Source of the DNA: Clostridiaceae bacterium Marseille-Q4149
GTDB lineage: Bacteria > Bacillota > Clostridia > Oscillospirales > Oscillospiraceae
Reading direction: 5' to 3'
DNA length: 64,000 bases
Assembly (NCBI GenBank): GCA_018228685.1
Contig: CP073691.1
Span: 2,542,001-2,606,000, forward strand
Shown one piece after another: positions 15,953 to 24,266 of this stretch; the first letter of the stretch is position 1; each line of letters begins with the position of its first letter. The notes beneath the pieces are model-generated. The model did not search any database. It was not told the origin of the DNA and worked only from the letters and a program-made list of their open reading frames with translations. A program made the position numbers and the translations under genes.

Positions 15953-17323
15953 TTACCAGCTCTGGGCCGACAGGATGACCTTCTTATAGCTGCGGCGGAA
16001 ATAGAGAATCTCCGCGGCGCCGGTGATGGCCCAGGAGAAGATATACAGCAGATACAGGGAGGTGATGGTGCCCAGCCAGGCGAACACGGTGTATACCCAG
16101 ATGACCCGGAACACGCAGGAGCCCAGAATAACGATCACCGTGGGGCCTACGCTTTTGCCGATGCCCCGGGAGGCGGCGATGCTGGCGTCCATCAGCGGGG
16201 ACACCACATAGGAAAAGCTCATGATCCGCAGCCGCTGCATGCCTGCGTCGATGACCGCCGTCTCGTTGGCAAACAGGCCCAGGAAGCTCCGGCCGAAAAA
16301 CAGCAGCAGCAGACCGCACACGGCCCCCACCCCGGCAGCGTAGCACATGCTCACCAGGTAGCTTTTGACGATGCGCTCGGTTTTGCCGGCGCCCCAGTTC
16401 CGGCTGACGAAGCTGGCGCAGCCGGTATAGAAGGCCGCCATCATGTTAAAGAGCAGGGTATCGGCGTTGGCGGCGGCGGAGCTGCCGGACACCGTGACGG
16501 CGTCGAAGGAGTTCAGGCCCACCTGGACAAACAGGTTGGCCACGGCGAAAATGGCGTTCTGCAGCCCCGTGGGGATGCCGATGGCCAGGACCCGGCGGGC
16601 CTCCTGGGGATGGACCCGGAGGCGGCGCAGCTCCAGGCGGCAGGCGTCCTTCCGCCGCAGCAGGTGCAGCACGATCAGCAGGGCCGACAGGCACTGGGCG
16701 ATGACGCTGGCGATGGCCACGCCCTCGGCGGCCATGTGGCAGCGGATCACAAAGAACAGGTTCAGGACCACGTTCAGCACACCGGCAACGGACAGATACA
16801 GCAGAGGCCGCCGGGTGTCGCCCACGGCGCTCATGATGCCGTTGCCGCAGTTGTACACGGCCATGGCCGGCATACTCAGGGCGTATATCTTCAGGTAGAG
16901 GACGGCCCCATCCATCAGCTCGTCCTTGGTGTGCAGCAGGGTCAGCATGGGCCGGGCCAGCAGCACGCAGATCAGGCACAGCACCACGCCGATGGCGGCG
17001 CACAGCACAAAGGACGTGTGAACGGTTTTTTCCACCCGCTGCCTATCCCCCATGCCCAGGCCCCGGGCCACCGCCACGTTGACGCCGCTGCCCATGCCGA
17101 TCAGCAGTCCCGTGAACAGCGACACCAGCAGCGTGGTGGAGCCCACGGCTCCCAGCGCCCGGTAGTCCGCGAACTTGCCGGCAATGGCCACGTCGCTGAG
17201 GTTGAACAGCACCTCCAGCACCTGGGTCAGCATCAGGGGCAGGCTGAACAGCAGCATGTTTTTCCACAGGGAGCCTTCCGTCATGTTGACGGACAGGGCG
17301 CTCTTTTTTTGCGTCGCTTCCAT
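15953..17323 (-). CDS. MATE-family efflux transporter
   Basis: A 456-residue, twelve-helix cation-coupled exporter of the multidrug and toxin extrusion family, NorM/DinF type. It shows the family start LWKNMLLFSLPLMLTQVLEVLFNLSDVAIAGKF, an internal repeat of the same pattern in the second half (IGIPTGLQNAIFAVANLFVQVGLNSF), and conserved NWGAGKTERI and AASRGIGKS segments. ATG 17323 follows AAGAGGTG; a GTG nine bases upstream is the alternative. It is divergently transcribed from the ABC importer operon, with palindromes between them. The substrate cannot be read from the sequence. Confidence 0.92.
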   Translation of the reverse strand: MEATQKKSALSVNMTEGSLWKNMLLFSLPLMLTQVLEVLFNLSDVAIAGKFADYRALGAVGSTTLLVSLFTGLLIGMGSGVNVAVARGLGMGDRQRVEKTVHTSFVLCAAIGVVLCLICVLLARPMLTLLHTKDELMDGAVLYLKIYALSMPAMAVYNCGNGIMSAVGDTRRPLLYLSVAGVLNVVLNLFFVIRCHMAAEGVAIASVIAQCLSALLIVLHLLRRKDACRLELRRLRVHPQEARRVLAIGIPTGLQNAIFAVANLFVQVGLNSFDAVTVSGSSAAANADTLLFNMMAAFYTGCASFVSRNWGAGKTERIVKSYLVSMCYAAGVGAVCGLLLLFFGRSFLGLFANETAVIDAGMQRLRIMSFSYVVSPLMDASIAASRGIGKSVGPTVIVILGSCVFRVIWVYTVFAWLGTITSLYLLYIFSWAITGAAEILYFRRSYKKVILSAQSW

Positions 17324-17344
17324 GAAACACACCTCTTATCCAAA

Positions 17345-17450
17345 ATATACTGGCACGCAATTGCACAGTATAACACCACAATTTGCACAAAACAACCCCC
17401 TCAGACGCCATATTTTCCCCAGAGGAAATGGCACGTCATTGTGCACAATG
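17345..17450. promoter_or_regulatory. MATE promoter and TTGTGCA-type operator cluster
   Basis: Minus-strand promoter: TTGTTT (17395-17390), 17 bases, TATACT (17372-17367). Its spacer contains TTGTGCAAATTG, TGTGCAATTG follows the -10, and a perfect palindrome CATTGTGCACAATG lies upstream at 17437-17450. Three related TGTGCA sites around one efflux promoter suggest specific repression. The remaining gap 17451-17552 has no supported feature. Confidence 0.55.
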
Positions 17451-17552
17451 TTGTGTTCCGGAGGCAGCCCCCTCTACCGGCGGAAAAAACCGGGAAAACG
17501 GCGGCAGATGGATAAAATTTTCACATTCCGGGAGAAAAGTCGCGAAAAGCCC

Positions 17553-17581
17553 TTGCAATCCACGGGGAAATGTGGTACAGT
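17553..17581 (+). promoter_or_regulatory. Promoter of the ABC importer operon
   Basis: TTGCAA (17553-17558), 17 bases, TACAGT (17576-17581), about 107 bases before the first ATG. Confidence 0.6.
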
Positions 17582-17687
17582 CCACTTCGACAATTGAATA
17601 GGGGCGGCGGGGCCTGTCCGCACTGCCGCCTGACACCATTATTTCTGGCTTGCCGCCAAGGTCGCGGCAAGGAAAAAGGAGAAAGCT

Positions 17688-19241
17688 ATGAAGAAGAAAC
17701 TATTGGCTCTTTTCCTGGCGCTGGTAATGGTCGGCGCCGTACTCCCGGGATGCGGAGACGGCAGCAAGGACCCCGGCGGACAAGGAAATAACGGCAAAAC
17801 GGGCGAACCGGTCAAGGGTGGCGAGATCACCGTTGGCATCGCCCAGGACCTGGACGACAGTCTTGACCCCCACCAGACGGTGGCCGCAGGAACCAGAGAG
17901 GTCTTGTTCAACATCTTCGAGGGATTGGTGAAGCCCAATTCCGACGGCGAAATGATCCCCGCTGTGGCGGAGAAATACACGCTGTCCGAGGATGGAACCA
18001 CCTATACCTTCACGCTTCGTGAGGGAGTGAAGTTCCACAACGGCCAGACAGTGACCGCAGAGGATGTTGTATATTCCATCAATCGCTGCGCCGCTGTGCC
18101 GGAGGGTCAGGAGAAGCCTCTGGTAGCGGCGTTTTCTGCTGTCAAGAGTGTCGAGGCCCTGGACGAAAAGACCGTTGCCGTTACCATCGCACAGCGGGAC
18201 CTGGAGTTCATCAGCTATATGACGGCCGCCATCATCCCCGCGGACTATGAAAATCAGGACACGGCTCCGGTGGGCACCGGCCCCTTCAAGTTCGTGTCCC
18301 GGACCCCCCAGCAGGACTTCGTCATGGAGCGGTTCGAGGATTACTGGGGCGCCCCGGCGTGGCTGGACAAGGTCACCTATAAAATCTGCGAAAATGCCGA
18401 CGCCCTGGTGATGAACCTGAACGGCGGGTCCATCGACCTGTGCGCCCACCTGACCTCCGCCCAGGCCTCCCAGCTGAACCAGAACTTCCAGGTGCTGGAG
18501 GGCACCATGAACCTGGTGCAGGCCATCTATCTGAACAACCAGGCCAAGCCCTTTGACAATCAGCTGGTGCGCCAGGCCCTGTGCTATGCCATCGACCGGC
18601 AGGGCATCATGGACATGGTGGCCGACGGCCACGGCACCGCCGTGGGCAGCAGCATCTATCCCGCATTCACCAAGTATTTCCTGCCGGAGCTGGTGGATAA
18701 GTATCCCCACGATGTGGCCAAGGCCAAGGAGCTGCTGGCCCAGGCCGGGTATCCCGACGGCTTCGACATGACCATCTCCGTCCCCAACAACTATCAGCCC
18801 CATATGGACACCGCCGAGGTGGTGGCCGAGCAGCTGCGGGAGGCGGGGATCAACGTGACCATCCAGCCGGTGGAATGGAGCACCTGGCTGGACACCATCT
18901 ATAACGGCCGCCAGTTCCAGGCCACGGTGGTGGGCGTGGACGCCGCCAATATGACCGCCCGGGCCATGCTGGAGCGTTTTACCTCCGACTACGGCAAGAA
19001 CTTCATCAACTATAATAACCCCGCCTATGACGCCCTGTTCCAGCAGGCTATCAACGCCCAGGACGAGGCCACTCAGACGGACCTGTACAAGCAGATGGAG
19101 GCCATGCTGGCGGACACCGCCGCCAACGTGTATATCCAGGACCTGTGCGACCTGGTGGCCATGCGGCAGGATCTGGGGGGACTGAAGTTCTATCCCATCT
19201 ATGTGCTGGACCTGTCCACGGTCTATCTGACCCAGCGGTAA
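17688..19241 (+). CDS. Extracellular solute-binding lipoprotein, family 5 (peptide/nickel type)
   Basis: A 517-residue lipoprotein. The signal peptide MKKKLLALFLALVMVGAVLPGC ends in the lipobox LPGC with Cys22 as lipid anchor, followed by a Gly/Asp/Asn-rich spacer. The body is a SBP_bac_5 protein: GEITVGIAQDLDDSLDPHQT, LREGVKFHNGQTVTAEDVVYSINR and VRQALCYAIDRQGI are family landmarks. It delivers the ligand to the permease encoded next. Dipeptides, other small peptides or nickel are all possible for this family. AAAAAGGAG precedes the ATG. The first 550 bases use visibly more GTT, GTA and CTT codons than the remainder. Confidence 0.93.
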   Translation: MKKKLLALFLALVMVGAVLPGCGDGSKDPGGQGNNGKTGEPVKGGEITVGIAQDLDDSLDPHQTVAAGTREVLFNIFEGLVKPNSDGEMIPAVAEKYTLSEDGTTYTFTLREGVKFHNGQTVTAEDVVYSINRCAAVPEGQEKPLVAAFSAVKSVEALDEKTVAVTIAQRDLEFISYMTAAIIPADYENQDTAPVGTGPFKFVSRTPQQDFVMERFEDYWGAPAWLDKVTYKICENADALVMNLNGGSIDLCAHLTSAQASQLNQNFQVLEGTMNLVQAIYLNNQAKPFDNQLVRQALCYAIDRQGIMDMVADGHGTAVGSSIYPAFTKYFLPELVDKYPHDVAKAKELLAQAGYPDGFDMTISVPNNYQPHMDTAEVVAEQLREAGINVTIQPVEWSTWLDTIYNGRQFQATVVGVDAANMTARAMLERFTSDYGKNFINYNNPAYDALFQQAINAQDEATQTDLYKQMEAMLADTAANVYIQDLCDLVAMRQDLGGLKFYPIYVLDLSTVYLTQR

Positions 19242-19271
19242 CGTTATACTGAACTGAAAGAGGCGATGACC

Positions 19272-20213
19272 ATGAAATACGCGGCCAAGAAAATCGGACT
19301 GATGCTGCTGACCATGGTCATCGTCTCTTTTCTGGCGTTTCTGGCGTTCCAGGTGATCCCCGGGGACCCGGCGGTGAAGCTGCTGGGTACCGAGGCCACC
19401 CCGGAGCGCATTGCCGCCCTGCGGGCGGAAATGGGACTGGACCGGCCGTTTTTTGAGCGGTATGTCCAGTGGGTGCTGGGGGCCCTGAAGGGGGACTTCG
19501 GCACGTCCTACAGCTATAAAATGCCGGTGTCGTCCATGCTGGCGGGGAAGCTGCCGGTGACGGGGCTTCTGACGGGGATGTCCTTTGTGCTGATTCTGGC
19601 CTTTTCCATCCCCCTGGGCATTTTCACCGCCCGCCACGCCGGAGGGCGGCTGGACCGGGCCATGACCGCCGTGAACCAGGTGCTCATGGCCATCCCGGCC
19701 TTTGTGACGGGCATCCTGCTGACCTATGTGTTCGGCCTGGTGCTGCGGTGGTTCGTGCCGGGAAACTACGTTTCTCCCGGCGACAACTTCGGCGCTAGCC
19801 TGTGGTATTTTCTGTTCCCGGCCGTGTCCATCGCCCTGCCCAGGGTGGCTATGACGGTGAAGATGCTGCGCTCGTCCATTCTGTCGGAGCTGCAGAAGGA
19901 CTATGTCCGCACCTCCCACAGCCGGGGCAACAGCGACCGGGCTACCCTGTACCGCCATGTGCTGCGCAATGCCATGGGGCCGGTGGTGTCGTTTCTGGCC
20001 ATGACCGTGGCGGACATTGTGGCCGGCTCCGTGGTCATCGAGCAGGTATTCTCCCTGCCGGGGCTGGGCCGGATGCTGCTGACCTCCATCGCCAACCGGG
20101 ACTATCCCGTGGTGCAGGCGGTGGTGGTGATCGTGGCCTTCTGGGTGGTGCTGGTGAATCTGCTGGCGGACCTGATCAACCAGCGGCTGGACCCCCGGCT
20201 GCGGCTGACGTGA
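19272..20213 (+). CDS. ABC importer permease, DppB/NikB type
   Basis: An integral membrane permease of 313 residues with about six helices. It has the family N-terminus (VSFLAFLAFQVIPGDPAVKLLG), GTSYSYKMPVSSMLAGKLPVT and the EAA-like cytoplasmic loop around YVRTSHSRGNSDRATLYRHVLRNAMGPV that contacts the ATPases. I prefer ATG 19272 over the ATG at 19266, since GAGG is only two bases before the latter. It follows the binding-protein gene by 30 bases. Confidence 0.93.
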   Translation: MKYAAKKIGLMLLTMVIVSFLAFLAFQVIPGDPAVKLLGTEATPERIAALRAEMGLDRPFFERYVQWVLGALKGDFGTSYSYKMPVSSMLAGKLPVTGLLTGMSFVLILAFSIPLGIFTARHAGGRLDRAMTAVNQVLMAIPAFVTGILLTYVFGLVLRWFVPGNYVSPGDNFGASLWYFLFPAVSIALPRVAMTVKMLRSSILSELQKDYVRTSHSRGNSDRATLYRHVLRNAMGPVVSFLAMTVADIVAGSVVIEQVFSLPGLGRMLLTSIANRDYPVVQAVVVIVAFWVVLVNLLADLINQRLDPRLRLT

Positions 20214-20244
20214 CAAATCGGAAAAAGAAAGGTGGGAGCGGGCC

Positions 20245-21057
20245 TTGCTGCTGAACGAAAAAAAGAATCACTATCTGCGGACGGGGCTGATCCTCACCGG
20301 ATTGATGGCGGCCCTGGCCCTGGTGGGCTGCGTGTGGACCCCCTATTCCCCCACGGCCATGTCCGGCAGCGAAAAATTCCTGGCCCCGTGCCTGCGGCAC
20401 CTGTTCGGCACGGACAACTTCGGCCGGGACATTTTCAGCCGGGTGCTGGCCGGGGCGGGCACCACCTTCTTCATCAGCGCCGCCACCGTGTGCATCGGCG
20501 CGGCGGCGGGCACCCTGGTGGGGGCCTTTACCGGCTATTTCGGCGGCTGGCTGGACGAGGCGCTGATGCGCGTCAACGACGCGGTGACGGCGTTTCCCAG
20601 CATCCTGCTGGCCCTGGTGTTCATCTCGCTGCTGGGGTTCGGCAAGTACAACGTGATCCTGGCCCTGGGTGTCGCCTTTGTGCCCAGCTATGCCCGGGTG
20701 ATCCGCAGCGAATTTGCCCGGCACCGGGAGATGAACTATGTCAAAAGCGCCCGGCTCATGGGAGCGGGGCATCTGCGCATTATGTTTCTGCATATTCTGC
20801 CCAACACCCGGCAGGTGCTCCTGCCGACGCTGGTGATCGGGTTTAACAACGCCGTGCTGGCGGAGGCCAGCATGAGCTATCTGGGCATCGGCGTGAAGCC
20901 CCCGGACGTGTCCCTGGGGTACATGCTGTCGGAGTCCCAGAGCTATATGGCCAGGGCCCCCTGGTATATGCTGACGGTGGGCGGCGTGATCGTGCTGCTG
21001 ATTTTAGGCGTCAGCCTGCTGGGCGAGGGCCTGCAGCAAAAGGAATGGGGGAGGTGA
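20245..21057 (+). CDS. ABC importer permease, DppC/NikC type
   Basis: The second permease, 270 residues, with the typical N-terminal periplasmic segment TPYSPTAMSGSEKFLAP and LFGTDNFGRDIFSRVLAGAGTT, then five to six helices with the EAA loop at RSEFARHREMNYVKSARLMGAG. The start is a TTG at 20245, eight bases after GGTGGG; no ATG or GTG in frame fits. A TTG start may keep expression lower than its partners. The gene ends five bases before the first ATPase gene. Confidence 0.91.
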   Translation: MLLNEKKNHYLRTGLILTGLMAALALVGCVWTPYSPTAMSGSEKFLAPCLRHLFGTDNFGRDIFSRVLAGAGTTFFISAATVCIGAAAGTLVGAFTGYFGGWLDEALMRVNDAVTAFPSILLALVFISLLGFGKYNVILALGVAFVPSYARVIRSEFARHREMNYVKSARLMGAGHLRIMFLHILPNTRQVLLPTLVIGFNNAVLAEASMSYLGIGVKPPDVSLGYMLSESQSYMARAPWYMLTVGGVIVLLILGVSLLGEGLQQKEWGR

Positions 21058-21061
21058 CGGT

Positions 21062-21841
21062 ATGCTGGAGATCCGGGATCTGCACGTGCAGTTTCACGGG
21101 GCGGACCACGAGGCGGTGCGGGGCATCGACCTGACGGTGGGCGACGGCGAGATCGTGGGCCTGGTGGGTGAATCCGGCAGCGGCAAAACCGTCACGGCCA
21201 TGATGATCTCCGGTCTGCTGCGGCCGGAGCAGGCGGCCTTCCGGGGCCAGATTCTGCTGGACGGGCGGGACCTGCTGACCAGCAGCGGCGACACCCTGCG
21301 CAGCATCCAGGGCCGGGACATCTGCGTGGTGTTCCAGGAGCCTATGAGCGCCATGGACCCCACCATGCGCATCGGGCCCCAGGTGGAGGAGTGCCTGCGG
21401 GTGCACACGGACCTGCCGCCGGGAAAGCGGCGGGAGCTGGCCCTGCAGGCCCTGCGGGACGTGGACCTGCCGGAGGCGGAGGAGGTATACCGGAAATATC
21501 CCCACGAGCTGTCCGGCGGTATGCTGCAGCGGGCCATGATCGCGGCGGCCATCCTGCCCCGGCCGAAACTCCTGCTGGCGGACGAGCCCACCACGGCTCT
21601 GGACGTGACCATCCAGGCCCAGATTCTGGAGCTGCTGCGGCGGCTGAACCGGGAGCTGGGCATGTCCATTCTGTTTATTTCCCACAACCTGGCGGTGGTG
21701 CGGAAGCTGTGCACCCGGGTGGCGGTGATGGAGAAGGGACACATCGTGGAGTCCGGGCCGGTGGATCAGATATTCTTCCACCCCCAGGCCCCCTATACCC
21801 AGCGGCTGATCGCCGCCATTCCCACAAGGAGGAAGCTATGA
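21062..21841 (+). CDS. ABC importer ATPase, DppD/NikD type (short form)
   Basis: A 259-residue ATP-binding subunit: Walker A GESGSGKT, signature LSGGMLQR, Walker [14 protein letters not shown], and the switch histidine in FISHN. It ends at [20 protein letters not shown] and so lacks the extended C-terminal oligopeptide/Cys-rich tail of DppD (about 325 residues), being nearer NikD in length. GGGAGGTGACGGT precedes the ATG. Its stop overlaps the next start by four bases (ATGA). Confidence 0.92.
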   Translation: MLEIRDLHVQFHGADHEAVRGIDLTVGDGEIVGLVGESGSGKTVTAMMISGLLRPEQAAFRGQILLDGRDLLTSSGDTLRSIQGRDICVVFQEPMSAMDPTMRIGPQVEECLRVHTDLPPGKRRELALQALRDVDLPEAEEVYRKYPHELSGGMLQRAMIAAAILPRPKLLLADEPTTALDVTIQAQILELLRRLNRELGMSILFISHNLAVVRKLCTRVAVMEKGHIVESGPVDQIFFHPQAPYTQRLIAAIPTRRKL

Positions 21842-22572
21842 GCCAGGACATTGTTCTGCAGGTCCGTGACCTGAACGTATGGTACCGGCCCTCCGGGACC
21901 ATCGGGCGCAGAAAGCGCCGGCAGGTGCTCCATGATGTGAGCTTTGATCTGCACCGGGGGGAGATTCTGGGTTTGGTGGGGGAATCCGGCAGTGGAAAGA
22001 CCACCCTGGCCCGGACCATTCTGGGCTTTGTGCCGGACTATACCGGCACGGTGACTCACTTCACCAAGCGGCCCCAGATGGTGTTCCAGGACCCGGCCAG
22101 CAGCCTGAATCCCAGCCGCACCGTGGGCTGGATTCTGGCCGAGCCTCTGCGGATATACGGCAAGTATGACCGGGAGGAGATCGCCCGCCGGGTGGAGCGG
22201 ACCATGGAGCTGGTGGGCCTGGACCCGGAGTGCCGGGACCGGCTGCCCCATCAGCTGTCCGGCGGACAGCGGCAGCGGGTGTGCATCGGGGCAGCCCTGA
22301 TCGTGCACCCCCAGCTCATCGTGGCCGACGAGGCCGTGTCGGCCCTGGATGTGACCATCCAGGCGCAGATTTTGCAGCTCATCGCCCGGCTGCGCCGGGA
22401 GCTGGGCATATCGTATCTGTTTATCTCCCACGATCTGAACGTGGTCTACGAGATCTGCGACCGGTGTCTGGTGATGCACCATGGCCGCATCGTGGAGCAG
22501 GGGCCGGTGGAGGAGCTATTTGACCATCCGAAGGAGGAATATACCCGCCAGCTGCTGGCAGCGGCGGAGTGA
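21838..22572 (+). CDS. ABC importer ATPase, DppF/NikE type (short form)
   Basis: The second ATPase, 244 residues, starting at ATG 21838, eight bases after AAGGAGG. Walker A is GESGSGKTT, signature LSGGQRQR, Walker [15 protein letters not shown] and H-loop FISHD, so it should hydrolyse ATP. Like its partner it stops right after the ATPase core, unlike DppF. A segment of open frame upstream belongs to the previous gene's other frame and has no ribosome site. The next gene starts six bases after the stop. Confidence 0.92.
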   Translation: MSQDIVLQVRDLNVWYRPSGTIGRRKRRQVLHDVSFDLHRGEILGLVGESGSGKTTLARTILGFVPDYTGTVTHFTKRPQMVFQDPASSLNPSRTVGWILAEPLRIYGKYDREEIARRVERTMELVGLDPECRDRLPHQLSGGQRQRVCIGAALIVHPQLIVADEAVSALDVTIQAQILQLIARLRRELGISYLFISHDLNVVYEICDRCLVMHHGRIVEQGPVEELFDHPKEEYTRQLLAAAE

Positions 22573-22578
22573 GCGCAT

Positions 22579-23007
22579 ATGACCGAAGAACGGAGACAGA
22601 AATTACTGCAATCATCCCAGGGCCCCGGGGCGGAGCCCTTCAGCCAGTATAATCATATGAAGGTCACTGCCGTGGACGACGGCACCGCCACGGTGGAGCT
22701 GGTTCTGCAGCCGGACAGCCTGAACTGCTGGGGCACCCCCCACGGCGGCGCGCTGTTCACCATGGCCGACGTGGCGGCGGGGATGGCCCTGCTGACCCTG
22801 CGGCAGGAGGTGACCTTCACGGTGTCCTCCAGCATCGAATACCTGTCCGCCGCCCCGGGAACCGGGAAGCTCACCGCCGTGGGCACCGTGGAGAAGATGG
22901 GCGGGCACATGGGCTTCAGCCGCACGGACATCCGGGACGAGAGCGGCAAGCTCGTCGCGGCCCTGCGGACGGTGATGTATCTGACGGGCCGCCCGCTGGA
23001 GCTGTGA
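22579..23007 (+). CDS. PaaI-type hotdog-fold thioesterase
   Basis: A 142-residue cytosolic acyl-CoA thioesterase-like protein. The signature LNCWGTPHGGALFTMADVAAG, with the HGG loop and following acid, is that of PaaI/4HBT proteins; the N-terminal MTEERRQKLLQ and SQYNHMKV are also typical. It starts six bases after the ABC ATPase gene and overlaps the next gene by four bases (GTGA), so it is part of the importer operon. This hints that the imported or a derived compound may pass through a CoA thioester, but that is inference. Confidence 0.88.
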   Translation: MTEERRQKLLQSSQGPGAEPFSQYNHMKVTAVDDGTATVELVLQPDSLNCWGTPHGGALFTMADVAAGMALLTLRQEVTFTVSSSIEYLSAAPGTGKLTAVGTVEKMGGHMGFSRTDIRDESGKLVAALRTVMYLTGRPLEL

Positions 23008-24089
23008 GAGCCTTTTTCCGGCGGCACCGGGGGCTGCACATCTGGCTTTTGTCGGTGTGCGGGGTGCTGGCCCTGTACTTTGCCCTGCGGACTGTGCCGG
23101 GGCTGATGACCCGGTTCAGCCGGGGGATCATCATGCCCCTGGAGCGGGCGGTGGCGGCGGTGTGCTATCGGGCGTCCTTCTCCGTGGCAGAGCTGCTGTA
23201 CGCCATAGCGGCGGGAGTGGTTCTGCTGTGGCTGGGGGCCGCCGTCCGGCGGCTGATCACGGAAAAGGGCCGCCGGGGGCGGATCGTGTACCGGTTCGTA
23301 CTGACGGCGGTGTGCGTGGTGCTGACGGTGTACGCCGGGTTCAGCCTGCTGTGGGGCGTCAACTACTACGCCGAGTCCTTTCAGGAGCAGTCCGGCGTAT
23401 ATGCCCGGGAGTCCACCCCGGAGGAGCTGGCCCGGGTGACGGAGTATTTCGCCCGGCAGCTGGCCGGCTGCGCGGACCAGGTGCAGCGGGACGAAAACGG
23501 CCTCTTTGCCGAAAGCCGGGCGGACATCTTCGCCCACAGCGTGCGGGTGTTCGACGGGATATACGACGAGTTTCCGTGCCTGGTGATGGAGGACCGGGTG
23601 CCCAAGGGGGTGCGGTTTTCCACGGCCCTCAGCGCCATGGACTTCACGGGATTTTACTTCCCCTTTACCGGGGAGGCCAACCTGAACATCGACAGCCCCG
23701 CCTGCTATCTGCCCAGCACCATTGCCCATGAGATGGCCCATCAGCGGGGCATCGCCTCGGAGCAGGAGTGCAATTTCATCGCCATTGCCGCCTCCACCAC
23801 GGCGCAAAGCCCGGCGTATCGCTACTCCGGGTGGCTGATGGGGTTCACCTACCTCTCCAACGCCCTGTACCGGGCGGATCAGGAGGCCTGGAAGCAGGTG
23901 CGGGTGCTGCTGCCGGACACGGTGGTGGCGGACCTGCGGGACAACTCCGCCTATTGGGCGGAATTTGAGGGTCCGGTAAACGACGCGGCCCAGAAGGTGT
24001 ACGACTCCTTCCTGAAAAGCAGCGGCGAGTCCCGGGGGACCCAGAGCTACGGCACCGTGGTGGATATGCTGATGGCGTATTATGGATAA
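23004..24089 (+). CDS. DUF3810 membrane protein with HExxH zinc-protease motif
   Basis: A 361-residue protein beginning with a GTG that overlaps the previous stop. About three hydrophobic segments fill the first 120 residues (WLLSVCGVLALYFAL, ELLYAIAAGVVLLWLG, VLTAVCVVLTVYAGFSLLW). The extracytoplasmic part contains TIAHEMAHQRGIASEQECNFIA, an HEMAH zinc-binding motif with a downstream acidic residue as third ligand candidate. This fits DUF3810, a family of predicted membrane metallopeptidases with unknown targets. It is the last gene of the seven-gene operon, with a terminator 28 bases on. Confidence 0.87.
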   Translation: MRAFFRRHRGLHIWLLSVCGVLALYFALRTVPGLMTRFSRGIIMPLERAVAAVCYRASFSVAELLYAIAAGVVLLWLGAAVRRLITEKGRRGRIVYRFVLTAVCVVLTVYAGFSLLWGVNYYAESFQEQSGVYARESTPEELARVTEYFARQLAGCADQVQRDENGLFAESRADIFAHSVRVFDGIYDEFPCLVMEDRVPKGVRFSTALSAMDFTGFYFPFTGEANLNIDSPACYLPSTIAHEMAHQRGIASEQECNFIAIAASTTAQSPAYRYSGWLMGFTYLSNALYRADQEAWKQVRVLLPDTVVADLRDNSAYWAEFEGPVNDAAQKVYDSFLKSSGESRGTQSYGTVVDMLMAYYG

Positions 24090-24116
24090 GTCAAAAAAGG
24101 CGCTGCCCTTTTAGTG

Positions 24117-24153
24117 ACGGGGACCGTTCCGGTGGGACGGTCCCCGTTTTTTT
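24117..24153 (+). terminator. Terminator of the seven-gene importer operon
   Basis: ACGGGGACCGT (24117-24127) and ACGGTCCCCGT (24137-24147), then T7. Confidence 0.92.
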
Positions 24154-24174
24154 GACGAAAATGCCAAATTTCAG

Positions 24175-24203
24175 GTGACAACCCGCCGCCTATCCCGTAT
24201 AAT
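24175..24203 (+). promoter_or_regulatory. fhs promoter
   Basis: GTGACA (24175-24180), 17 bases, TATAAT (24198-24203), about 63 bases before the ATG. Confidence 0.8.
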
Positions 24204-24266
24204 AGACCCCACAGGCCCTCCGGGGCCTGGATAGGGAAATATAGGGAAAACGGAAGGAGAAGCCAC

